From Campylobacterota bacterium (GTDB lineage Bacteria > Campylobacterota > Campylobacteria > Campylobacterales > Sulfurospirillaceae), in contig RZYK01000036.1 in assembly GCA_009930355.1 (NCBI GenBank), positions 1-13,373 on the forward strand: a stretch of 13,373 bases of DNA, in the 5' to 3' direction. Positions 6,200-12,344 of the stretch are shown one piece after another. Position numbers and translations under genes: made by a program. The notes beneath the pieces were generated by a model. That model was given only the letters and a program-made list of their open reading frames with translations. It ran no database searches and was not told the origin of the DNA. Position 1 is the first letter of the stretch. Every line of letters starts with the position of its first letter.

Positions 6200-7732
6200 T
6201 TAATGTAAAAAGTGACGTACTCCTGTAAAATAAAGTGCCATACCATACGCATTTGCAGCCGCAATCACTTCATCGTCTCTAATGCTTCCACCAGGTTCAA
6301 TAATCGCTTTAACACCCGCAACGGCAGCGGCATCAATGCTATCACGGAATGGGAAAAATGCTTCACTCGCAAGTGCGGCACCACTCACATCAATGCCCAT
6401 TTCTTCAGCTTTTCGAAGCGCTGCTTTGGCGGCGTCCACACGACTGGTCATACCCATACCAATGGCTACCATGGCGCTATCTTTAACGTACACCACACAG
6501 TTGGATTTGGTTAAACTTGCCACTTTATAAGCAATCTCAAGGTCACTCATCTCTTGTTTAGAGGCTTGACGGGTGGTTAAACATTTTGCCTGTGTTATCT
6601 CTTCATCACGTACCATGTCACTCTCTTGAAACACAAACCCACCATCCACGTGCTTAAAGTCATACGCATCTTCGCTAAGCACCAAATATTTGCTCTCTTG
6701 TGTAAAAATTTTAATGCGTTTTTTGCTTTCAAAAACAGCCAAAGCCTCTTCATCGACATTCGCCGCAATAATCACTTCCACAAAAATTTCATTGATTTTC
6801 TCTGCTAAGGCTTTATCAAGCGTTCCATTAATCGCTACGACACCGCCATACGCTGAGACAGGGTCACATTTTAAGGCTTTAACGTAACTATCCAGTAAAG
6901 TTTCACCAATAGCAAAACCACACGGATTGGCATGTTTAATAATACACACCGCAGGCGCATCTCCAAACGAAGCAGCGATTTTAACCGCACCGTTAATATC
7001 GGTCATATTGTTAAAACTTGCCTCGCCTTTGAGAGTTTTAAAGTTATTTGTAAAGAAATAATCAAACTCGTACAATGCACCTTTTTGGTGCGGATTTTCA
7101 CCATAACGGGTATCAAACGCCTTTGTCCCTACAATAAACTGTTTCTCACCAAATCCGCCATTAAAACGCTGGTTCATGTAGTTTGCAATCATACTATCGT
7201 ACGCTGCGGTATGCTCAAATGCTTTAATCATCAAAGAGCGTCTAAATTCGAGTGTATTACTCCCTGATTTAAGAACATCAATTACCCTATCGTAATCCAA
7301 AACATCGGTGACAATCATAACATCGTTAAAGTTTTTTGCCGCACTACGCACCATTGCAGGGCCACCGATGTCAATGTTTTCGATAATCTCATCAAAATCA
7401 TCGGTCTTCGCAATCGTCTCTTTAAACGGATACAGATTGACACACACCACATCAATGCCCTCAATGCCATGCTCTTGTGCTGTCTTTACATGTAAAGGCA
7501 TATCTCTTCGGTGCAAGATACCGCCATGAATCATGGGATTGAGCGTTTTGACTCTTCCATCAAACATTTCAGGGAACTTTGTTACTTCAGAAATTTCAAG
7601 CGCTTTAATGCCCTCTTCTTTTAAGAGTTTATACGTTCCACCTGTGGAAATAACCTCAAAACCAAGCCCTACCAATTCTTTTGCAAACTCAACAATCCCA
7701 GTCTTATCGCTGACACTAATTAACGCTCTCAC
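6200..7732 (-). CDS. purH: Bifunctional AICAR formyltransferase / IMP cyclohydrolase
   Basis: This 510-residue protein has the full usual length for PurH, which catalyses the last two steps of de novo purine synthesis: formylation of AICAR with 10-formyl-THF, then ring closure to IMP. The N-terminal MGS-like cyclohydrolase domain opens MRALISVSDKTGIVEFAKEL and contains STGGT (29-33), FDGRVKTLNP (57-66) and HGGIL (69-73). The formyltransferase domain shows YGENPHQKGALYEF, IIKHANPCGFAIG, SAYGGVVA and the late SEAFFPFRDSID. The start is GTG with AGGA 5 bases upstream. An ATG two bases upstream is out of frame and stops at once (ATGTGA). The gene is single, divergent from dsbB and ends in its own hairpin. 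An exact TTTACATGTAAA lies in codons 79-83 (PLHVK). Confidence 0.97.
   Translation of the reverse strand: MRALISVSDKTGIVEFAKELVGLGFEVISTGGTYKLLKEEGIKALEISEVTKFPEMFDGRVKTLNPMIHGGILHRRDMPLHVKTAQEHGIEGIDVVCVNLYPFKETIAKTDDFDEIIENIDIGGPAMVRSAAKNFNDVMIVTDVLDYDRVIDVLKSGSNTLEFRRSLMIKAFEHTAAYDSMIANYMNQRFNGGFGEKQFIVGTKAFDTRYGENPHQKGALYEFDYFFTNNFKTLKGEASFNNMTDINGAVKIAASFGDAPAVCIIKHANPCGFAIGETLLDSYVKALKCDPVSAYGGVVAINGTLDKALAEKINEIFVEVIIAANVDEEALAVFESKKRIKIFTQESKYLVLSEDAYDFKHVDGGFVFQESDMVRDEEITQAKCLTTRQASKQEMSDLEIAYKVASLTKSNCVVYVKDSAMVAIGMGMTSRVDAAKAALRKAEEMGIDVSGAALASEAFFPFRDSIDAAAVAGVKAIIEPGGSIRDDEVIAAANAYGMALYFTGVRHFLH
7485..7496. repeat. TTTACATGTAAA palindrome, copy inside purH
   Basis: An exact copy flanked by C and G (a 14-bp palindrome), about 240 bases into purH. 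It is translated as Leu-His-Val-Lys in the same codon phase as the DUF2249 copy. It is far from any likely promoter. Confidence 0.8.
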
Positions 7733-7823
7733 ATGATTCCTTTATTCGTTTTATTAATAATTCATTCATACTTTTATTTTACAATACCTTCCTTTTAGGA
7801 CGCATTAAACTTTGGAGCAAGCA
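7733..7823. promoter_or_regulatory. Divergent promoter region of purH and dsbB
   Basis: The 91-base AT-rich gap must hold both promoters. TACAAT at 7780-7785 (+) is a possible dsbB -10, with a start near 7792 and GGAG at 7814-7817. On the minus strand TATTAA-like sequences around 7751-7760 could serve purH. No -35 hexamers and no clear operator were seen. Confidence 0.4.
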
Positions 7824-8261
7824 ATGAACTCTTCCCCCACTTCTTCCCAAAAAACATGGCTTATTCTCTTTGCCAGCTGGCTTATTGCCATGGTTTCCAC
7901 ACTGGGAAGTCTTTTCTTTAGTGAAGTGATGTTTTTCCCACCCTGCGTGATGTGTTGGTATCAACGTATTGCGATGTACCCTTTGGCGCTTATTTTTCTG
8001 GTTGCACTTTTTTCAAGCGATAAAAATGTGTTTAAATACGCCATGCCTCTAGTGCTCAGCGGACTCTTTTTTGCACTGTATCATAACCTGCTTTCATGGG
8101 GCATTCTTCCAGAAACAGCCGCACCTTGTACACAAGGTGTTTCATGCACGAGTGAATATATTAATTGGTTTGGATTTATCTCTATCCAATTTCTCTCTTT
8201 AAGTGCCTTTGTGATGCTTTTTATCTTACTACTTTGTCTTAAACAAAAGGATGCAAAATGA
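7824..8261 (+). CDS. dsbB: Disulfide bond formation protein of the DsbB/BdbC family
   Basis: This inner-membrane quinone-dependent oxidase would reoxidise its thioredoxin-like partner. It has 145 residues from ATG 7824 and four hydrophobic segments (about 12-32, 47-64, 72-92 and 117-138). The redox pairs sit in the expected periplasmic loops: CVMC (41-44), directly followed by WYQRIAMYP, and C102/C108 in CTQGVSC. The compact four-helix form with C-x5-C resembles BdbC of Gram-positive bacteria as well as the short DsbB types. The start is ATG 7824 because GGAG lies 6 bases upstream; TTG at 7812 would bury that site. Its stop overlaps the next ATG (ATGA), so it is translated together with its DsbA-like partner. 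Confidence 0.92.
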   Translation: MNSSPTSSQKTWLILFASWLIAMVSTLGSLFFSEVMFFPPCVMCWYQRIAMYPLALIFLVALFSSDKNVFKYAMPLVLSGLFFALYHNLLSWGILPETAAPCTQGVSCTSEYINWFGFISIQFLSLSAFVMLFILLLCLKQKDAK

Positions 8262-8884
8262 AAAAACAGTGGATTATTGTAAGCTCGCTGATTGTACTCG
8301 TGGGGCTTTATTTTGGAGGAAGCTACCTCTATAAAAATGCCGACCATCGTGTTGCCGATGAAAAAACATCCGCCCTTATGCGTCCTCATGCCTTTATCAT
8401 TGGAAACCCTGATGCGAAAACAACCATTGTTGAGTTTTTTGACCCAGCCTGTGAGACGTGCAAAAGTTTTTATCCATTTGTAAAAAATATTATAAAACAA
8501 CATCCTGATAAAATTAAACTGGTTTTGAGGTATGCCCCTTTTCATAAAGACTCAACCGTCGTTGTTGCCATGATAGAAGCAGCACGCCTACAAGGAAAAT
8601 ACCTTGAAACAATCGATGTCATCTACAAATACCAAGATAAATGGGCAAGTCACCATACGCCAAATATTGGCTTAATTTGGGCGTTTCTACCTGAGGCAGG
8701 TGTCAATATTGAAAAGATTAAAGAAGATATGAAAAAACCAGAAATCGAAGCACTCATTGCGCAAGATATTGCTGATGTAAAAACACTCGGTGTTAGAGCA
8801 ACTCCTGAGTTTTTTGTCAACGGTAAACCTCTGCTCAAATTTGGTTACAAAGAGCTACAAACCCTTATTGAATCTGAATTATAG
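8258..8884 (+). CDS. DsbA/BdbD-like thiol:disulfide oxidoreductase, membrane-anchored
   Basis: This 208-residue thioredoxin-fold protein has an N-terminal hydrophobic helix (about 5-22). No clear signal-peptidase site or lipobox is visible, so it is probably anchored facing the periplasm. The active site is DPACETC (C65 and C68) on a VEFFDPAC strand, and the cis-proline loop is RATPEFFVNG (T182-P183). An insertion between the halves of the fold (about 100-165) is of the DsbA helical type. The CETC dipeptide differs from the CPHC of E. coli DsbA, so its redox potential may differ. The adjacent, overlapping dsbB supports oxidative folding of secreted proteins, for example cytochrome maturation substrates. 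Its stop codon is the first element of a terminator hairpin. Confidence 0.9.
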   Translation: MKKQWIIVSSLIVLVGLYFGGSYLYKNADHRVADEKTSALMRPHAFIIGNPDAKTTIVEFFDPACETCKSFYPFVKNIIKQHPDKIKLVLRYAPFHKDSTVVVAMIEAARLQGKYLETIDVIYKYQDKWASHHTPNIGLIWAFLPEAGVNIEKIKEDMKKPEIEALIAQDIADVKTLGVRATPEFFVNGKPLLKFGYKELQTLIESEL

Positions 8885-8908
8885 AGAAACCCTCTAGCAG
8901 GGTTTCTC
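8884..8908. terminator. Bidirectional terminator shared by the dsbA-like and thioesterase genes
   Basis: GAGAAACCCT (8884-8893) pairs perfectly with AGGGTTTCTC (8899-8908) around CTAGC. The last base of the dsbA-like stop TAG (8882-8884) starts the stem, and the thioesterase stop (8894-8896, minus) lies in the loop. The 10-bp stem is strong, but the T tails are short on both sides. Confidence 0.75.
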
Positions 8909-9379
8909 CTCGTGACATTCACAGCCGTGAAGACGGATTTCTTTACGTTTTTTAGCGGCTTTAAAACGTTTGATTTGAGCAGGCGTTTGCGGAATTAGCT
9001 CAGGAACAGGTGTGGGTTTTCCATCCTTTCCAATCGCCACCATTGTAAAGAAACAACTGTTGGTATGAATTGCCGTTCCTTTTTGAATATCCTCCGAAAT
9101 GACTTTAATCCCTACTTCCATCGACGTTTTACCCGTGTAATTCACGCTGGCCAAAAAAGTGAGCAGTGAGCCTACCGAAACAGGATGTTTAAAAATAACC
9201 TGATCCACCGACATAGTAACAACATAATGCCCACAATAACGTGAAGCACATGCATACGCCACTTGGTCAAGTAATTTTAAAATATCACCACCGTGCACAT
9301 TACCCGCTAAATTGGCTTTATCAGGTGTCATTAAGACAGACATAGAGAGTGTATGTTTTTCAAAAGGGGTGGAGAGCAT
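8894..9379 (-). CDS. Hotdog-fold acyl-CoA thioesterase with a Cys/His-rich tail
   Basis: This cytosolic 161-residue enzyme would hydrolyse acyl-CoA thioesters. A single hotdog domain (about 8-125) contains GNVHGGDILKLLDQVAYACA (26-45), the central helix motif of the YciA/BACH (acyl-CoA thioester hydrolase) group. D38 is in the expected catalytic position, and a TGKTSMEV stretch (82-89) is typical of the CoA-binding side. The substrate chain length cannot be predicted. After a basic segment (KRFKAAKKRKEIR) the protein ends HGCECHEEKPC (151-161), giving C153, C155, H156 and C161. This could bind a metal and is not part of the catalytic fold. It starts at ATG 9379 with TAAAGG upstream, which overlaps the palindrome at 9388-9399. 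It stands alone and converges on the dsbA-like gene. Confidence 0.9.
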   Translation of the reverse strand: MLSTPFEKHTLSMSVLMTPDKANLAGNVHGGDILKLLDQVAYACASRYCGHYVVTMSVDQVIFKHPVSVGSLLTFLASVNYTGKTSMEVGIKVISEDIQKGTAIHTNSCFFTMVAIGKDGKPTPVPELIPQTPAQIKRFKAAKKRKEIRLHGCECHEEKPC

Positions 9380-9387
9380 TTTTTGCC

Positions 9388-9399
9388 TTTACATGTAAA
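9388..9399. repeat. TTTACATGTAAA palindrome, copy in the thioesterase leader
   Basis: An exact copy 8 bases upstream of the thioesterase ATG. Its end supplies part of the TAAAGG ribosome site. With a predicted start near 9407 it would sit at about +9 to +20 of the transcript. Confidence 0.8.
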
Positions 9400-9413
9400 A
9401 AATAATTTCATTC

Positions 9414-9422
9414 ATTGTAGCA
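9414..9422 (-). promoter_or_regulatory. Extended -10 promoter of the thioesterase gene
   Basis: The minus strand reads TGCTACAAT, a TGn-extended -10 (hexamer at 9414-9419), with no recognisable -35. The predicted start is near 9407, giving a 28-base leader. Confidence 0.5.
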
Positions 9423-9506
9423 CATTGAAAATATAACCTTTCTCTCAATTCCAACACATTTCATAAAAAATATCTTTTTTTTCATAACATTTCAAACAAT
9501 ATGCGA

Positions 9507-9512
9507 TAGAAT
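9507..9512 (+). promoter_or_regulatory. Possible -10 of the kinase-regulator operon
   Basis: TAGAAT lies in a very AT-rich region containing long T and A runs (9464-9482). A start near 9519 leaves about 26 bases before the kinase ATG. The ribosome site there is poor (TAAGAA), suggesting low translation of the kinase. Confidence 0.4.
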
Positions 9513-9544
9513 CATGAGGCAAAAAAACATTAAGAATAATAAAC

Positions 9545-11548
9545 ATGAAACACTATTTATTCAAAAACATCAAAATGATTCTACTCTTTAGCATGGGTTT
9601 CTTTATCCTTATTATTGCTAATTATTGGATGAATCTTTATATTTTAAAAAGTACTATCGATGATTTACAAATTCAATCCATGAAAAATGTTTCAAATCAT
9701 TTAAATGAATGGCTGGAAGCAAAAATGAACTCCCTTTATCTTGCAAGAGATTTTGTGAGTAAACTCAATCCAGATGAGAACGAAAAACGTATTCACGAAA
9801 TTTTAACCAATAGTTCTAAACTTGCCGGTTTTGCGACTATCTCTATGCAAACTTCGTATTCACCGACACTCCTTTTGGACAAAAAAATTTCTTTATGTCA
9901 ATCTCAACCTGAAGCCTTTTTTTATCATGAAAAAACCCTTTTTGACAATACAATAACCCTACACTTTGAGCCTTATTACGATACGATGAGTCTTGTGCTG
10001 TGTACGCCCCTTCGTACACTTAACGCTCCTAAAAGAGTCTTATGTGGCACACTTCCTTTAACATATATTCAAGCAGAAATTGCGAGTATTTCGCTCCCTT
10101 ATGATGGCAAGGCTTTTTTAATTGACCAAAATAAACATATTTTAGTTCATCCTGATGCACATTATTTTTTCACACGCTTTCCTTGTGAACTGGATAAAAA
10201 CTCTTGCCATCTTGTTAAGACAAGTGAATGTTTGGAAAATTACATCTTTTCTTATGCCCCTATTAAACTCTTAGATGGGTATCTTATTGCCCAACTAGAA
10301 AAAGACAAAGTGTATGAAAAAGTGGATGTGCAACTTTTCATCAATATCTTCATTTATACGGTAAGCCTACTTTTATTCATACTTTTAAATCTTTTATACA
10401 ACATACTAGCCTATAAAAATATCAAACAATTATCCACAGCAAAAGCACTGATTCATAATTTTATTGATCATAATGATAAAGGAATTTTAATTGCCGATGA
10501 TACACAACATATCACCTATTACAATCAACGATTTTTAGAACTCTTAAAAGTCCCGAATCTCGAATCAAAAAACAATTATTTATCCACACAACACCCTCTT
10601 TATCAAAACCTTCCGCCATGGGTTCAATCGTGTATGAACAAAATGATAAAAGCGACGATTAAAAAACAAAAAACATGGGAAAATGCTTTTTCATTTTCTT
10701 ACAATAATCAACTTTTTCATTTTTTTTGCATTATGTCTCCCGTTAAAGATGGCAAAGGAAATTATCAAGGTATTATTATTATTTTAGATGATATAACAGA
10801 CCAAACAGAAGAAAAACAGCAAAAAAAAGAGCAAGAAGATATTCTTTTTCAACAATCCAAAATGGCGGATCTTGGAAAAATGATAGGTGCCATATCGCAT
10901 CAATGGCGTCAACCTTTAAATGCCATCTCTATTCTCTTAGGAAATTTACTGCAATTTAAAAAAATGAAATGTTTAACCGATGATATTTTTGAAGAAAATC
11001 TTCAACGCGCCATATCCAATACCCTCTATCTTTCCACAACAATTGATACTTTTAAAAATTTTTATGTACCTGAAAAAGAAATACACGCCTTTGATTTAAA
11101 AGCAGCTATTCAAGATACACTTTTCATTGTAGAACCTCATTTTAAAAACACCAATATCTCTATTGATTTTATTACTGAAGAGAAAGCGTACCTTTGTACT
11201 ACGTATAAAAATGAATTTCAACAAATTATCGCCAATTTATTATTTAACGCCAAAGAAGCGCTAATGGAACATGTTAAAAAAGAACCTATGAAAATTAAAA
11301 TAATACTAGAAGAAACAGAAAACAACTACACTATCAAAGTGGAAGATAATGGCCCAGGTATTCATATTAATATTAGAGAAATGCTATTCAAACCCTTTAA
11401 ATCAACCAAAGGAGCTAAAGGAACAGGTAATGGTTTATACCTTTCTCAATTAATTGCTACACAAAAATTAAAAGGGCACCTTTGTGTTCTCTCCTATCAA
11501 AATCCAACAATTTTTCTATTATCATTACTTAAGAACAAAGAGGATTAA
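9545..11548 (+). CDS. Membrane sensor histidine kinase with a large periplasmic (dCache-like) domain and PAS
   Basis: Of 667 residues, TM1 is about 11-34, the periplasmic domain 35-263 and TM2 264-289. A PAS-like domain (about 302-418) and a short coiled coil follow. The dimerisation/phosphoacceptor segment is GAISHQWRQPLNAIS with H452, and the ATPase domain shows the N box NLLFNAKEA (564-572), G1 DNGPGI (601-606) and G2 GTGNGL (626-631). All residues needed for autophosphorylation appear present. The size and the late strand pattern (YDGKAFLIDQNKHILVHPDA) suggest a double Cache sensor, usually for small molecules. It holds several cysteines (118, 153, 167, 214, 221, 229), unusual for a periplasmic sensor. 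The regulator starts 2 bases after its stop. Next to a periplasmic reductase, the ligand may be that enzyme's electron acceptor; this is an inference. Confidence 0.92.
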   Translation: MKHYLFKNIKMILLFSMGFFILIIANYWMNLYILKSTIDDLQIQSMKNVSNHLNEWLEAKMNSLYLARDFVSKLNPDENEKRIHEILTNSSKLAGFATISMQTSYSPTLLLDKKISLCQSQPEAFFYHEKTLFDNTITLHFEPYYDTMSLVLCTPLRTLNAPKRVLCGTLPLTYIQAEIASISLPYDGKAFLIDQNKHILVHPDAHYFFTRFPCELDKNSCHLVKTSECLENYIFSYAPIKLLDGYLIAQLEKDKVYEKVDVQLFINIFIYTVSLLLFILLNLLYNILAYKNIKQLSTAKALIHNFIDHNDKGILIADDTQHITYYNQRFLELLKVPNLESKNNYLSTQHPLYQNLPPWVQSCMNKMIKATIKKQKTWENAFSFSYNNQLFHFFCIMSPVKDGKGNYQGIIIILDDITDQTEEKQQKKEQEDILFQQSKMADLGKMIGAISHQWRQPLNAISILLGNLLQFKKMKCLTDDIFEENLQRAISNTLYLSTTIDTFKNFYVPEKEIHAFDLKAAIQDTLFIVEPHFKNTNISIDFITEEKAYLCTTYKNEFQQIIANLLFNAKEALMEHVKKEPMKIKIILEETENNYTIKVEDNGPGIHINIREMLFKPFKSTKGAKGTGNGLYLSQLIATQKLKGHLCVLSYQNPTIFLLSLLKNKED

Positions 11549-11550
11549 TA

Positions 11551-12237
11551 ATGCTTGATATTAATATACTGAAAAAACTGGCTACTATTTATGTACTGAT
11601 TGTTGAAGATGATGAAATGACTTCCTATGCATTAAAACAATCTTTAATTATGCATTGCCGACGTGTCGATGTTGCTAATAATGGCATGAGTGGATTTGAG
11701 ATGTTTGAAAAAAATCGTCATGATGTCGTTATTGCCGACATCAATCTTCCAGAAATGAACGGCTTAGAAATGGTTGCCGCCATGCACACCATTGCACCGC
11801 ATTTACCCGTTATTATCATTACTTCCTATGATAATTCAGAAAATATTGCAGAGAGTATCCATCAAAGAGCATACAGTTATTTACGCAAACCTATTCAAAT
11901 TGATGACTTACAAACAACACTCCTTATGGCAACCAAAGATATTTGTACGCATTGCATCACGCTACAGAACAACTTCACCTATGATATTGAACATAAGCTA
12001 TTAAAACAAGCTGAAAAAAATATTGTTTTGACAAAGTCTGAAAGAGAGTTGTTGCATCTTCTAATACTTAATATCAATCAAATTATTGATTATGTAACCA
12101 TTGAAAATTATGTCTGGAAAGAAAAAAGTATGAGTATTCAATCTTTACGTATGTGTGTCAAAAAAATTCGCAATAAAACCTATCCTGAAATTATAGAAAA
12201 CATCTCAGGATATGGCTACCGTGTTCTTTCTTCTTAA
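11551..12237 (+). CDS. OmpR-type response regulator
   Basis: Residues 12-125 of this 228-residue protein form a receiver domain with the acidic pocket E19/D20/D21, phospho-acceptor D63 (ADINLPEMNG), the switch residue T91/S92 (IITSYD) and K113 (LRKP). Residues about 145-228 form a winged-helix DNA-binding domain: LTKSERELLHLLI, a recognition-helix region MSIQSLRMCVKKIRNK, and the terminal hairpin ISGYGYRVL. It is the cognate partner of the kinase, two bases upstream, with AGAGG as ribosome site. A CTHC pair (C132/C135) occurs in the linker. The next gene, a Tat-exported reductase, is the best candidate target because phased repeats lie in its promoter region. Confidence 0.93.
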   Translation: MLDINILKKLATIYVLIVEDDEMTSYALKQSLIMHCRRVDVANNGMSGFEMFEKNRHDVVIADINLPEMNGLEMVAAMHTIAPHLPVIIITSYDNSENIAESIHQRAYSYLRKPIQIDDLQTTLLMATKDICTHCITLQNNFTYDIEHKLLKQAEKNIVLTKSERELLHLLILNINQIIDYVTIENYVWKEKSMSIQSLRMCVKKIRNKTYPEIIENISGYGYRVLSS

Positions 12238-12243
12238 TTCTAT

Positions 12244-12269
12244 CGTCCACTAAAATCCTTGATACGTCC
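12244..12269 (+). promoter_or_regulatory. Candidate response-regulator binding repeats upstream of the reductase
   Basis: TCC occurs at 12246-12248, 12256-12258 and 12267-12269, 10 and 11 bases apart. The outer two copies share CGTCC (12244-12248 and 12265-12269, 21 bases apart). Direct half-sites one helical turn apart are the usual target form of OmpR-family regulators. They lie just after the regulator gene and before the reductase promoter. Confidence 0.4.
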
Positions 12270-12303
12270 TTCTTATATAAAATTTATTTTTTAATTATTT
12301 TTT

Positions 12304-12338
12304 TATAGTTTAATTTGATGTTTTAAATTTTAAGGAGG
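12304..12338 (+). promoter_or_regulatory. -10 and strong ribosome site of the flavoprotein reductase
   Basis: TATAGT (12304-12309) is a possible -10, with a start near 12316; TATAAA at 12276-12281 is an alternative. TAAGGAGGT (12331-12339) is a near-perfect Shine-Dalgarno 6 bases before ATG 12345, the strongest in the window, which suggests high expression when induced. Confidence 0.55.
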
Positions 12339-12344
12339 TCAGTT

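Noticed and set aside
6212..7736. Several open frames on the plus strand opposite purH
   Set aside because: purH is full-length and well conserved on the minus strand; the opposite frames are shadows without ribosome sites.
7732..7737. ATGTGA just before purH as a start-stop minimal ORF regulating purH
   Set aside because: A single chance ATG overlapping the GTG start; there is no separate ribosome site and no further support.
9514..9591. Small ORF beginning ATGAGGCAAAAA upstream of the kinase
   Set aside because: Its ATG lies before the predicted transcription start, there is no ribosome site, and it overlaps the kinase gene out of frame.
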